From Molossus alvarezi (lineage: Eukaryota; Chordata; Mammalia; Chiroptera; Molossidae), in NCBI GenBank assembly GCA_037176705.1, contig CM073893.1:19406074-19470073 (forward strand): DNA of 64,000 bases, given 5' to 3'. Numbering within the stretch: position 1 is the first letter of the stretch; every line of letters starts with the position of its first letter. Below the pieces are notes generated by a model. It had not been told where the DNA came from and ran no database searches. It saw only the letters and a list, made by a program, of their open reading frames with translations. Positions 23,900-34,960 of this stretch are shown here, one piece after another. The translations under genes were made by a program, and so were the position numbers.

Positions 23900-25060
23900 G
23901 CTTTTCTGTTGCTTTTTTCCGAGGATTTGTCTTTATTTTAGTTGTAATTCCCTTTTGGTCCTGGGAGATCATCTGTGTAGCTTCTATTCACTCTGCCTCC
24001 ATTTGCACATCCTCTAAACCTATCTTGTGCACATCTGGGTCGCACAGGCCTTTCTGGTGCCCTCGCACCCTGCAGGTCCTGCAGGTAACTGGATTGCACA
24101 GTCCCTTTGGGAACAGGGCACTATGCTTCAGCACCCCGCAGGTCTCATGGGTAACTTGATCACGCAGTCCCTGCTGGGTTACACAGTCCTCTCTGGTGCT
24201 TCAGCACCCTGCAGGTCCTGAGGGTAGTTGGATGGCACAGTCCCTGCTGGGTCACACTGGCCTCTGGTGCTTCAGCACCTTGCAGGTCCCACGGGTAACT
24301 AGATCACACAGTCTCTGCTGGGTCACACAGGCCTCTCTGGTGCCCCTGCACCCTCCAGTTCCCGTGGGTGGGAGCTGGATCACACCAGTCTCTCTGGGGC
24401 TCCGGCTTCCCACTGCTCTTGTGGGCTACTAGGCTTCACAGGCCTCTGTGGAGCCCCAGGTCCAGCTGCTGGGGGCTGGGGAGTGCTGCTGCCCCAACTC
24501 CTGCTCAGCTTTTGCTGTAGTTTTGGGGGATGGGTCTCAGCTGTTGGTGCTTCTGTTGCCTGGGGATGGATGTCTGCTCCCCATCCTCTGTTGCTAGGGG
24601 TATATGTTGACTCTGATCAGGCTGCTACTATAGGGAATGGTGCTGGGCTCCCGGCTGTCTGCCATTTCTGCTAATGGCACCTTGGGAACTCCACTACTCT
24701 GCACCGGTCTATGTTGACACAGAGTGTCCACTGCTCTGATGGTGCCAGGTGTGCTGGTGGGCTCGGGTTGCTGGGCCCTAGCCAATCTCACTGCCTCCTC
24801 CCAGGGAAGACCTGGGGTCTTCCAAAATGGTGGGACCTCCCCAGGGAACAGGGAGAAGCACCCTGAAAGGCCACTTACCTAGGTAGTCGGCTCCTCTCTT
24901 TTATAGCACAGGAACTTTCTGCTCCGTGGCTCTGCACTGCTCGGGTTTGGTCATCGACCTTCATGTCTACTCACACTCTCTCACACACTAGCTCACTCTC
25001 TCACACACTCACCCTCCCTCTGGTCCTGCCTGCCACCATCTCCCCAGTCTAATATTTCCC
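23900..25060 (-). promoter_or_regulatory. 5' UTR of the older L1 with ~72-bp tandem units
   Basis: The motif GGGTNACACNGGCCTCTCTGG recurs with starts at about 24037, 24176, 24249 and 24320 (spacings 139, 73 and 71 bp). Between them are near-repeats of a CCCTGCAGGTCC segment and a TAACTGGATCACACAG segment. The units are GC-rich compared with the flanks. The outer 5' end is near 25060 with a CCACCATCTCCCC motif. It probably acted as the promoter of this L1. Confidence 0.7.
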
Positions 25061-25810
25061 TACTTTCTACTCTTATCTTTTGCTCTCCCTTCTTTCTTTT
25101 CAAAAACTTTTTTCTGCCCCTTTTCTCTTCCAATATTCTCTTTATTTTTTATTTTACTATTAATAATATTATATTTTTTCCTCTCTTTATTTTTATTATT
25201 CTTGTTCTCTTCATTCTTTTCTAACTGTTTTCTTTTGTGGTGTGTTTACTGTTGTTGTCAGGATCTTTTGTATGTTCCTGCTTACTTGGTTTTGTTTTCT
25301 TTTGCCCTGTGCTTCCTGATGTGGTTGCAGCTGAGCCTTATAGTTAGCCAACCTGAAAGAAGAACCCACACACAAATGGGACAACAGCAATCAAAACCCA
25401 TTATAAATGGAGAGCCCAAATAACCTACAAAATGTCACTCCTAGATCATACAGCTCAGTAGTACAGGGAGACCACAACACTGGGTTCCACAGGACATTTA
25501 CTATAAAAGCCCATGCTACGAAGACTGGGAGCCATAGAAAGTATATCTAATATATAGATACAAACACAAAGAGACCACTAAAATGGGGAGACAAAAAAAA
25601 ATAATCCCCAATGTAAAGAAAAGGAGGAATTGCCAGAATAACACCTAAACAAGATGGAAGTAAGCAAGTTATCATAGAGTTCAGAGTAATGGTTATAAAG
25701 ATGCTCAAGGAACTTAGTGAAAACTGCAAGGGACTTGATGGGAACTACAAGGAACATAGTGGGAACAACAAAAACTTAGTGGTAATTACATCAGCATGAA
25801 AAGAACATAT

Positions 25811-26026
25811 AGCCCAGCTGGTGTGGCTCAGTGGATTGAGTGTTGTCCCATGGACTGAGAGGTGCCAGTTTGACTCCCCATCAGGGTACATGCCAGGGTT
25901 GAGGGCCCAATCCCCAGCAGGGGGGATTCAAGGGGCAGCCAATTGATATATCTCTCTGACATCGACGTTTCTATCTCTCTCTCTCTTCCTCTCTCTCAAA
26001 AAAATCAATAAAAACATATTTTAAAA
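25811..26026 (+). mobile_element. VES-related SINE, older subfamily
   Basis: The plus-strand tRNA head (GTGTGGCTCAGTGGATTGAG) is followed by the old-type body with ACATCGACGTTTCTATCTCT and an A-rich tail. An imperfect duplication (AAAAGAACATAT / AAAAAGACATAT) flanks it at about 25798-25810 and 26029-26040. Confidence 0.88.
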
Positions 26027-26110
26027 AGAAAAAGACATATAAGTTATGTATAGTAACCAGGCAGAAATGAAGAATAATATATCTGACATCAAGAATACAC
26101 TCGAAAGGGA

Positions 26111-27042
26111 AATGAAAAGAAGGCGGCCGCAGTGCACAGATGTGTGGACATGTTTGCTCTCCAGGTAAAGATGGCAGAGCACGTTTATAGCTTTTTGTTG
26201 ACTATGTTCAGTCCATCTGGTAAACTTGTCCAGACTGAATATGTTTTGGCTGCTATATCTGGAGGAGCCCCTTCAGTGGGAATTAAAGCTGCAAATGGTG
26301 TGGCATTAGCAACAGAGAAGAAACAGAAATCCATTCTGTATGATGAACAAAGTGGACATGAAGTGGACCCAATTACCAAACATATAGGCTTGGAGCATAG
26401 TGGCATGGGCCCAGATTACAGAGTGCCTGTGCACAGTGCTAAAAAACTAGCTCAGCAATGTTATCTTCTTTGCCAAGAACCCATTCTCACAGCTCAGTTG
26501 GTACAGAGTAGCTTCTGTGATGCAAGAATATACCCAGTCTGGTGGTATTCATCCATTTGGAATTTCTTTACTAATTTGTGTTTGGAATGAGGGACGACCA
26601 TATTTATTTTAGTCAGATCCATCAGGAGCTTACTTTGCCTAGAAAGCCACAGCAATGGGAAAGAACTATGTGAATGGGAGAACTTTTCTTGAGAAAAGAT
26701 ACAATGAAGATCTAGACTTTAAGATGCCGTTCATACAGCCATATTAACCCTAAAGGAAAGCTTTGAAGGGCAAATAACAGAAGATAACATAGAAGTTGGA
26801 ATCTGCAATGGAACTGGATTTAAGAGGCTTACTCCAAATGAAGTTAAGGACTATTTGGCTGCCATAGCATAATATGAAGTGACTGAAAAAAACTGGAATT
26901 TCAGATTATATCTATACTTATATAGGTTTAAAGTATGTTTTGTTTTCCAAACTTTCTGCATACTTATTTCTACATGATTTAATGAACCAATGTCTTTAAA
27001 ATGATACTTATAAATCATAATGAACTGTTAAATAAAAAAAAA
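26111..27042 (+). pseudogene. PSMA2: PSMA2 processed pseudogene (20S proteasome alpha-2)
   Basis: From the ATG at 26171 the translation closely follows proteasome subunit alpha type 2: [36 protein letters not shown] and PITKHIGL are clear. A 2-base loss near 26508 breaks the frame, and the original frame resumes as [14 protein letters not shown]. Further lesions follow, but the C-terminal region ([10 protein letters not shown], then the end near 26872) is still readable. There are no introns. A short 5' UTR and a 3' UTR with an A-rich tail at about 27031-27042 are present. Imperfect duplications near 26094-26110 and 27043-27058 mark L1-mediated insertion into the old L1 ORF1. It lacks an intact frame and is probably untranslated. 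Confidence 0.93.
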
Positions 27043-27072
27043 ATACACTGGAAGGAATTAAAAGCAGGCTCA

Positions 27073-27303
27073 CCCCTGCCAGTTTGGTTCAGCAGTTAGA
27101 GCATCAACTTGCGGACCAGTGAGTCACAGGTTCGATTCTACTCATGGGCATGTACCTCAGTTGCAGTTGGGTCCCCAGCCCTGGTCTGGGTCATGTGGGA
27201 GGCAACCAGTCGATGTGTCCCTCTCACATTAATGTTTCTCTCTCTCTCCCTCCCTCCCACTCTATCTGAAGATAAATGGGAAAATATCCTCAGGTGAGAA
27301 TTT
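27073..27303 (+). mobile_element. VES-type SINE
   Basis: This is a full-length plus-strand copy. Head at 27076, B box GGTTCGATTC at about 27128, CT stretch at 27235-27260, tail 'CCTCAGGTGAGAA' at the end. It lies just downstream of the PSMA2 retrocopy in the same old L1. Confidence 0.9.
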
Positions 27304-27990
27304 TTTTAAATAGCAGACCCAATGAAGCAGAGGATCAAATAAGTAAATTAGAAGACAAGGTAGGGGAAAAAATAACACTCAATCAGAGCAGCAGAAAGAA
27401 AAAATCCTTTTAAAAAAGCATGAGGACAGTTTGAGGGAAATTTGGGACAATGTGAAACAATAATATCCACAACACAGGGGTACCAGAAGAAAAAAGTGAG
27501 CAAGGGATAGAGAAACTGAGGAAATAATGAAAGAATACATCCATAAGCTGGTAAAAAAAAAAAAAAAAAGGCCACACAAATTCAGGAAGCATAGAGGGTA
27601 CCAATCAAGATGAAACCAAAGAGACCATTCCAAAACACATCATAATTAAAATGGCAAACATTAAAGACAAAGAGAGAAACTTAAGGGAAGCAATAGAGAG
27701 ACAATCAGTGACCTACAAAGGATCTTTTCTAAGACTGTCAGCAGATTTCTCAACAGAAACACTACAGGCCAGAAGGAATGGTATGAAATATTGAAGGTAA
27801 TAAAAAGCAAGCATCTAAAACCGAGACTACTCTATCCAACAAGGCTATCATTCAAAACTGAAAGTGAAATAAAGAGCAAAGTTTATCACCACTAAACCTG
27901 CAATGCAAGAAATGTTAAAAGGACTGCTATAAGAAGTAGAAATAGAGAGAGGAATATAGCCATAATTAATAAAAATAGCAATAAATAAGT

Positions 27991-30070
27991 ACCTGTTAAT
28001 AATAACTGTACATGTAAATGGATTAAATGCTCCAGCCAAAAGCCATAGGTAGCTGAATGGATAATAAAATATGAGTATCCCCCAAAAATGAAAACATAAA
28101 AGAAAGTGTAACTATAAAGCCAGTGTTTATTTTTAAAATAATTGCCTTTTCAATATGTATTAGAATCTATAGACACCCTGTATACATTTTTTGGGGAAAC
28201 CCTGTACATGCTATCTATCTAAAAGAGACCCACCTCAGAACAGAAGACTCACACATGATGAAAGTGAAGAGATGGAAAAAACTTTTTTCATGCAAATGAA
28301 AATGAAGAAAAGCAGGGGTAGTAATACTTATATCTGACAAAATAGACACCAAAGCAAAGGCCATAATAAGAGACAAAGAAAACTACTACATAATACTAAA
28401 AGGATCAATACAACAAGAAGATATAACATTGGTAAGCATATATGCACCCAATATAAGAGCACCTAAATATATATATAAAGCTCTTGGAGGACTTTAAGGG
28501 AGATATAGACAGCAATACAGTCAGAGTAGGGGACTTTAATACCACATTGACATCACTGGATAGATCTTCCAGACAAAAAATCAACAAGAAAACAGAACTT
28601 AAATGACACACTAGATAAGATGGATTTAACTCACATTTACAGAACATTTCATTCCAAAGCAGCAGAATATATATTCTTCTCAAGTGCACACCAGATACTC
28701 TCAAAGATAGACCACATGTTAGGACACAAAATAAGTCTCTACAAGTTCAAGAAGATTGAAATCATATCAAGCATCTTCTCAGATTACAATGGCATGGTAC
28801 TAGAAATCAACTACAATAACAACACTCAAAAACATGCAAACACATGGATACTAAAGAGCATGTTATTAAAAAATGAATGAGTTACTAATGAAATCAAGGA
28901 AGAAATAAATGACTCCTATAAACAAATGAAAATGAACAATCAACAACCCGAAAATCTATGGGACACAGCGAAAGCAGTCTGAGAGACAAGTTCACAGAAA
29001 TACAGGCCTACCTCAAACAAACAAACAAACAAACAAAAATCAAGAGAAGTCTCTAATAAACTAACACTATAACTAAAAGAATTAGAAAGAGGACAACAAG
29101 AAAAGCCCAGACTAAGTAGAAGGAAGGAAATAATAAAGATCAGAGCAGAAAAAAATGACACAGAAACTGAAAAATAATCAGTAGAAGAGATCAATGAAGC
29201 CAAGAGCTGGTTCTTTGAAAAGAAAAACATGATTGATGAACCTTTAGCCAAAATCTTCAAGAAACAAGAGAGAGGACCCAAATAAATAAAATCAGAAATG
29301 AAAGAGGTGAAATAAAAACTAACACCACAGACATACAAAGGATTGTGAGAAAATCCTCTGAACAACTCTATGCTAACAACTTGGATAACCTGGGAGAAAT
29401 GGACAAATTTCTAGAAACATACAATCTTCCCAAACTCAATCAGGAAGAAACGGAAAACCTGAGCAGACCAATAACAACTAATAAAATTGAAGCAATAAAA
29501 AAAAATAAAAAAAAAAAACTCTCAGCAATAAAATTCCTGGACAGGATGGTTTAACAGAGCAGTTTACCAAATATTCAAAGAAGAACTAACACCTATCCTC
29601 CTCAAAAAATTCAAAGGAAAGGAAGACTTCCAAGCTCTTTTTATGAGGCCAGCATTATCCTAATTCCAAAACCAGATAAAGACACTATAAAGAAAATCAC
29701 AGGTCAATATCCCTGATGAACAAAAATCCTCAACAAAATATTAGCAAATAAGATCCAGCAATAAATTAAAAAGATCATACACCATGATCAAGTGGGATTT
29801 ATTCCAGGGATGAAGGGCTGGTACAATATTCACAAATCAATAAATGTTATATATCACATTAACAAAATGAAGGATAAAATCACATGATTATATCAATAGA
29901 TGCTGAAAAAGCATTTGAAAAAATCCAGCACCTATTTTTATTAAAATGCTCAAAAAAACAGGAATAGACAGAGAATACCTCAAAATAATAAAAACCATAT
30001 ATGACAAACTTAAAGCCAACATCATACTAAATGGGCAAAAACTAAGTGTTTCCTTTAAGAACAGGAATAT
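27991..30070 (+). pseudogene. ORF2 of the old base L1 (first piece)
   Basis: Endonuclease text is readable from about 28005 and includes 'GGGGACTTTAATACCAC' at about 28528 (GDFN) and KIDHMLGHK at about 28705. The finger/palm region follows, with SGFNR-like and [15 protein letters not shown] text (29780-29820). Stops and frameshifts break it into short pieces. A twin-primed L1 interrupts it at 30071. Confidence 0.85.
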
Positions 30071-31134
30071 TGAGCATTTCTTCATATGTCTCTTAGCCAT
30101 TTGTATGTCCTGTTTGGAGAGGTGTCTATTTAGTTCCTCTGCCCATTTTTTAATTGGGTTCTTTGTCTTCCTTTTGTTGAATTGTATGAGCATTCTATAT
30201 ATATTGGAAATTAACCCCTTATCTGATATATCATTGGCAATTATGCTCTCCCATACAGTGGGTTGCCTTTCCATTTTGATGATTGTCTCTTTTGCTGTGC
30301 AGAAGCTTTTTAGTTTGATGTAATCCCATGTGTTCATTATCATCAGAGATGCAAATTAAAACAACAATGAGGTATCACCTCACACCTGTCAGAATGGCCG
30401 CCATCAACAAATCACCAAACAAGTGTTGGCGAGGGTGTGGAGAAAAGGGGACTCTAGTACACTGCTGGTGGGAATGCAGACTGGTGCAGCCACTATGGAA
30501 AACAATATGGTGTTACCTCAAAAAATTAAAAATTGAACTGCCATTTGACCCAGTGATCCCACTTCTAGGAATATACCCTAAGAAGCCTGAAACACCAATC
30601 AGAAAGAATATATGTACGCCCGTGTTCATTGCAGCACTATTTACAATAGCTAAGATTTTGAAACAGCCCAAGTGTCCATCAGTAGATGAATGGATAAAAA
30701 AAAGCTGTGGTCCATATACACAATGGAGTAGTATGCAGCTGTACTAAAGAAAGATCTCTTATCCTTTGAGACGACATGGAGGAACCTGGAAAGTATTATC
30801 CTAAGTGAAACAAGCCAAGCAGAGAAAGACAAGTATCATATGATCTCACTTATTTGTGGAATATAATGAACATAACAGTCTGAGGAAAGGGATAGTCCCA
30901 GAGACGTGGAAGTGGGGTTCATACTGACAATCCCCAGAAGAGGGAGTGGTGGGGGAGAGATAAACCATAGAACTTATATGCATGTATGCATGAACAACGA
31001 ACATGAACAACAAAGCTGGGAACAGGGTGGGGAGGATGGGGAGGGTGGAATCAGTGGGGGAAAGGAGAAACATCTGTAACAAAAATAAATAAATTAATTA
31101 TTTTTTTTAATAAATTAATTATTAAAAAAAATAC
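30071..31134 (+). mobile_element. Twin-primed L1 insertion with 5' inversion
   Basis: Bases 30071-30337 are L1 ORF2 sequence in inverted (minus) orientation. From about 30338 the element switches to plus orientation and runs through the ORF2 C-terminus, 3' UTR and A/T-rich tail. Perfect 14-bp duplications, AAGAACAGGAATAT, sit at 30057-30070 and 31135-31148. An inverted 5' portion joined to a forward 3' portion inside one duplication pair is the mark of twin priming. Confidence 0.93.
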
Positions 31135-31148
31135 AAGAACAGGAATAT

Positions 31149-32796
31149 GACAAGATGTCCGCTTTCACCACTGTTATTCAACATAGCACTGGAAGTCCCA
31201 GCTACAGAGATCAGACATGAAGAAAAAATAAAAGGCATCCAAATTATAAAGGATAAAGTAAAACTGTCACTATCACAGATGATAAGATATTGTATGTAGA
31301 AAATTGTATAGAATCCACCAAGAAACCACTAGAGTTAATAAATGAATTTGGCAAAGTAGCAGGATACAAAATTAACATCCTGAAACTGATGGCATGTTAT
31401 ATCTCAATAATGATCTCTCTGAAAAGGGAACTTAAAAAAATTTCTTTTATCATTGCAACAAAAAAATAAGATACCTAGGAATAAACTTAATCAAGGAAAC
31501 TATGGGACATTGAAAAAAGAAATAGAGGAAGACACAAACAAGTGGAATCATATCCTATGTTCATGAATTGGAAGAATTAACATCATTAAAATGTTCATAC
31601 TACCTAAAGCAATCTATAGATTCAACACAATCTCTATTAAAATAATAACAGCATATTTCACAGATCTAGAACAAATATTCTAAAAATTTATATAGAACCA
31701 AAAAAGACCCTCAATAGCCATAGCAATCTTGAGAATAAAGAACAAAGTTTTGACGGATCACCAGGTATCAAATTATATTGTAATCAAAACAGCCTGGTAC
31801 TGGCACAAGAATAGGCACATTCATCAATGCAATAGAACAGAGACCCCAGAAATTGACTCGATCCATTACATTCAATTAATATTTGACAAGAAAGGCAAGC
31901 GTATACAATGGAGTAAAGACTCTCTTCAATAAATGGTGTTGGGAAAATTGGACAGGTACATGCAAAAAAATGAAACTAGACCACCAACTTACACCATACA
32001 CAAGAATAAGCTTAAAATTGATAAAACACTTACTTCTAAGCTGTGAGACCATAAAAATCTTAGAAGAAAACACAGGCAGCAAAATGTTAGACATCTCAAG
32101 TAGCAGAATTTTCACAGATACATCTCGTAAAGCAAGAGAAACAAAGGAAAAAAATAAACAAATGGACTACATCAAACTAAAAAGTTTCTCTTTGGTCGTG
32201 CGGGTGGCAACCACTCAATGTGTCCCTTAACATCGATGTTTCTCTCTCTCTCTCTTCCTCTCTCTCCCTCCTGCTCTGTCTGAACAAAAAATGCAAAAAT
32301 GTCCTCGGGTGAGGATAAAAAACAAACAAACAAAAAAAAAACTAAAAATTTTCTTCACAGCAAAAGAAATCATTAACAAAACGAAAAGGGATCCATCCCA
32401 CTGTAATGAAGAACATATTTGCCAATGATACATCGAATAAAGGGTTAATTTCCAAACTATATAAATAACTCATACAACACAACAAAAGGAAGACAAACAA
32501 TCCAGTTAAAAAATGGGAAAAAGACTTTAATAGACACCCTCCAAAGAGGACATACAGATGGCCAAGAGAAATATGAAAAAGTGCTCAAAGCCACTAATCA
32601 TCAGAGAGATTCAAATTAAAATGACAATGAGTTATCACCTCACACCTACCAGAATGACTAACATCAACAAATCATCAAACAAGTGCTGGTGAGGATGTGG
32701 AGAAAGGGGGACTCTACTACACTGCTGGTGGGAATGCAGACTGGTGCAGCCTCTATGGAAAACACTATGGTGTTTCCTCCAAAAATTAAAAATTGA
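31149..32796 (+). pseudogene. ORF2 of the old base L1 (second piece)
   Basis: Reverse-transcriptase and C-terminal ORF2 text resumes after the twin-primed insertion. The catalytic region at about 31275 is damaged ('CACAGATGATAAGATA' in place of the FADDM codons). C-terminal text with 'CAAGTGCTGGTGAGGATGTGG' (the cysteine-knuckle region) is at about 32680. It stops abruptly near 32796 in the middle of the C-terminal region and does not continue, so the 3' end was lost. A 5'-truncated SINE is nested at 32190-32338. Confidence 0.82.
32190..32338 (+). mobile_element. 5'-truncated VES SINE
   Basis: Only the 3' part is present: body, CT stretch and tail (GGTGAGGATAAAAAAC). The tRNA head is missing. 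The flanking duplication AAACTAAAAAGTTT / AAACTAAAAATTTT (about 32175-32188 and 32339-32352) shows that it inserted already truncated. Confidence 0.82.
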
Positions 32797-33585
32797 ATTG
32801 CTGACCTTGCAAGAGGTTGAGCCACTGGTACAGTGTCAGAAAGGCATTAGCTATACCAGCTGTATGAAGAAAGCAGTGACCTACAGATGAATGTGATGGC
32901 TGGCCAGAGAGATCTTCCACAGATGAAGGTAGGCAGTGGGAACCCAGAGCTCCCAGTACCACTCCCACAACCCGGCCTTGCCAGAGCTGGAGGAGGAAGC
33001 CCAATGGAGGAGGAGGGGGCCCAGTCAATGGTAGAGACAGAGGGAGACCCAGGCCTTGCTAATCAGCCCATGTCCAGGGAGCAGCCAGGCCGGATCGCAG
33101 GCCCTGCCTTTGAGAGCGAGGATGAGGGTGTGGAATTTGATAACTGAGTGGAGGATGACTAGGACTGTCTGGAAGAGGAGCCTCCAAATGCTGCAGGCTA
33201 CAGAGCATCAGTGGCCCTTGAAGAGGCCAACAAGGTGTTTCTGAGAACAACCAAAGCAGGAAAAGCAGTCCTGGGTGACAGTTTTCAGACACGTTATGAC
33301 CATTTGATCAGTTGGCTTTTATCCAAGAGCTTTTTTCACTTACAGTTGTCAATCATCTGACTGAAGAACTCGGCAGTGATAAGATTATTGATAGAGATTA
33401 GTTAAATGTAGTTAAAAGAGTAAAAAACCACTTGAGGTGAGACCCAACATTCCACTGTCTCTCGGGTTTACTCCAACTAGTCCCATGCCAATGAAAAACT
33501 TGATCTTCAACAACAAAAAATTTTTGTTTTGTTTTGCAGAATAGAATAGGGCAGTGACTGCACAGTTGTGAAAAAAAAATAAACT
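32797..33585 (+). pseudogene. Probable processed pseudogene, parent not recognised
   Basis: The composition changes sharply from L1 to coding-like GC-richer text. One frame reads acidic, low-complexity protein (FESEDEGVEFDN, ending in a stop at 33147). After that stop and one further stop it continues as AGYRASVALEEANKVF. A second part reads ELFSLTVVNHLTEELG with further frame changes. A polyadenylation-like AATAAA at about 33579 with A-rich sequence (33571-33596) ends it. No introns are apparent. I do not recognise the family and infer a decayed retrocopy from the acidic coding-like text, stops and A-rich end. Confidence 0.5.
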
Positions 33586-33636
33586 GTTAAAGAAAAACTC
33601 TTAGGACTGTTGAAACCTGTTTATCCTGAAACAACT

Positions 33637-33894
33637 ATGGCTTTGACTTTGTTATTGATCCAGATTATTTTCTTTGCATTGGGGAAAATTACTTCCATAT
33701 TCGCTGTAAGAAATGGGTATGCAAGAATAATTCCTGACCAAGACAAACTGCCAGTACAAGGGCCCACTGATACTGATTACATGAGAAAAACTAATATATC
33801 CACCTTAGGACATCAGATGTCTTTGAGTTATTTGGACAGAAAGTTTATTGAGAAAACTTTGAAGATTCCACTTTGTGATCTATCCAAGCTATAG
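33637..33894 (+). other. 85-codon open frame, unrecognised
   Basis: An ATG at 33637 opens 85 codons. The predicted N-terminus is hydrophobic (ALTLLLIQIIFFALG) and the C-terminal half is polar. I know no matching family. It directly follows the A-rich end of the preceding segment, so it may be 3' UTR of the same decayed copy or random sequence. No promoter or splice evidence supports a gene. Confidence 0.2.
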
Positions 33895-34540
33895 TTATCA
33901 AAGGCTAAATTTTTATTGTATGATAAGTTGAATATTCTTAGTATCTCAAAAGTATAAGCAAACCCCAGAAGAAATATGTATCACATGTACTATATCTTAA
34001 CTGTCTGCAAGGGCATCTGAAATTTTATCTGTACATGTATTTTGATCATTTATAAAGCTACTGTGATCTGTAATTTCTTATTTTTATTTCAACTTATTGC
34101 TTACTTATTAGATGAACCATTAATAGTTATTAATCCTAAGAGAAGACAGTAAATAATTTTATGCAGAAGACTAATAAATCTTCAAAACTAGAACATAAAA
34201 TTGGTATTATTAATTGAAAAGTTTATTCCAACATTCTCCACTTAGTTTTTTTAAATTCTCAGTTATATAATATGGATATTAAATTTGTCTTCAGTAAAGA
34301 TTAAGATTGGCAAATTTACTTCTATTGTTCCTTTTCTGTTTTTCGCTCATGTAGTTAATGATCTGTGCATTAATTTTTTAAAATTGTGCTTTAGTTCTTA
34401 GTGATGTAAAGGGAAAACCCAACAGTACCACAAATGTGAATGAACTTTATTATTTACCTTCCTATCTAAAATTCATTGTTTGTTCCCCATTATATAAAAA
34501 AATATAAACCCCTTAGCATAGAGCTCAAGGCCTTCTTGAT
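33895..34540. other. Unassigned AT-rich sequence
   Basis: No gene, RNA or named repeat is recognised here. Confidence 0.45.
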
Positions 34541-34549
34541 ATGCCTTCA

Positions 34550-34960
34550 TTATAGTAGGTGATGTCTCCACTGGCATCAGTTAAAATAGGTTCAGCTACA
34601 ATGTGAAGAGAATTCATAAGAAGATGAAGCTGGTGTCAAAACTCTACAATCATCAGAGACTCAGGTTTCTTCTAACTTGTTGCTCTATCCTCAACATCTG
34701 ACTTCCATCTTGTGGCCCAGAGACTACTCTAGATCCTGCCATCATATTCATATTAAGGCAAGAAGGACGAGGAAAAGTGGGGGAAAGGGCATATCCCTTC
34801 TCTGTTAGGACGCTTTCAGGAAGCTGTAAACATCACCTTTTGCTTACATCCCAACGTCCAGAACTTAGCCATATGCCACACTTAACTTCAAGGGAACAAA
34901 GCAGTAGGGTTTTTATTCTAAATGGCTAATACAGCTAAATTTGGGAACTTCTATTAATGA
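34550..34960 (+). repeat. Ancient interspersed repeat, family not named
   Basis: The phrases 'GCTTACATCCCAACGTCCAG', 'AACTTAGCCATATGCCACAC' and 'TTTATTCTAAATGGCTAATA' resemble a widespread old mammalian repeat seen next to the type of repeat at 11340. I cannot name the family with confidence. Confidence 0.4.

Larger units (their letters stand above)
15866..25060 (-). mobile_element. Near full-length L1 inserted in an older L1
   Basis: The element lies between perfect 14-bp duplications, TACTTTCTACTCTT, at 15852-15865 and 25061-25074. On the minus strand the order is 5' UTR (25060 to about 23220, with ~72-bp tandem units), ORF1 (split), ORF2 (20082-16138), 3' UTR and a long A/T-rich tail. Removing the nested half-L1 (20628-22823) and head-only SINE (19863-19977) leaves about 6.9 kb, the size of a full-length L1. 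Both frames are broken, so it is dead. Confidence 0.93.
25075..27990 (+). pseudogene. ORF1 region of the old base L1 (second piece)
   Basis: After the 14-bp duplication the pyrimidine-rich 5' UTR resumes and leads into decayed ORF1 sequence. Coiled-coil-like text (EDQINQLEDKV) is at about 27331, with RRM and C-terminal domain text at about 27600-27930 (LSADFSTETLQARR-like). Stops and shifts are many. A SINE (25811-26026), a PSMA2 retrocopy (about 26111-27042) and another SINE (27073-27303) interrupt it. Confidence 0.75.

Noticed and set aside
22013..24791. Many open frames (up to 168 codons) on both strands
   Set aside because: They lie in the 5' UTRs of a half-L1 and an L1. GC-rich repeats keep frames open and no product is recognisable.
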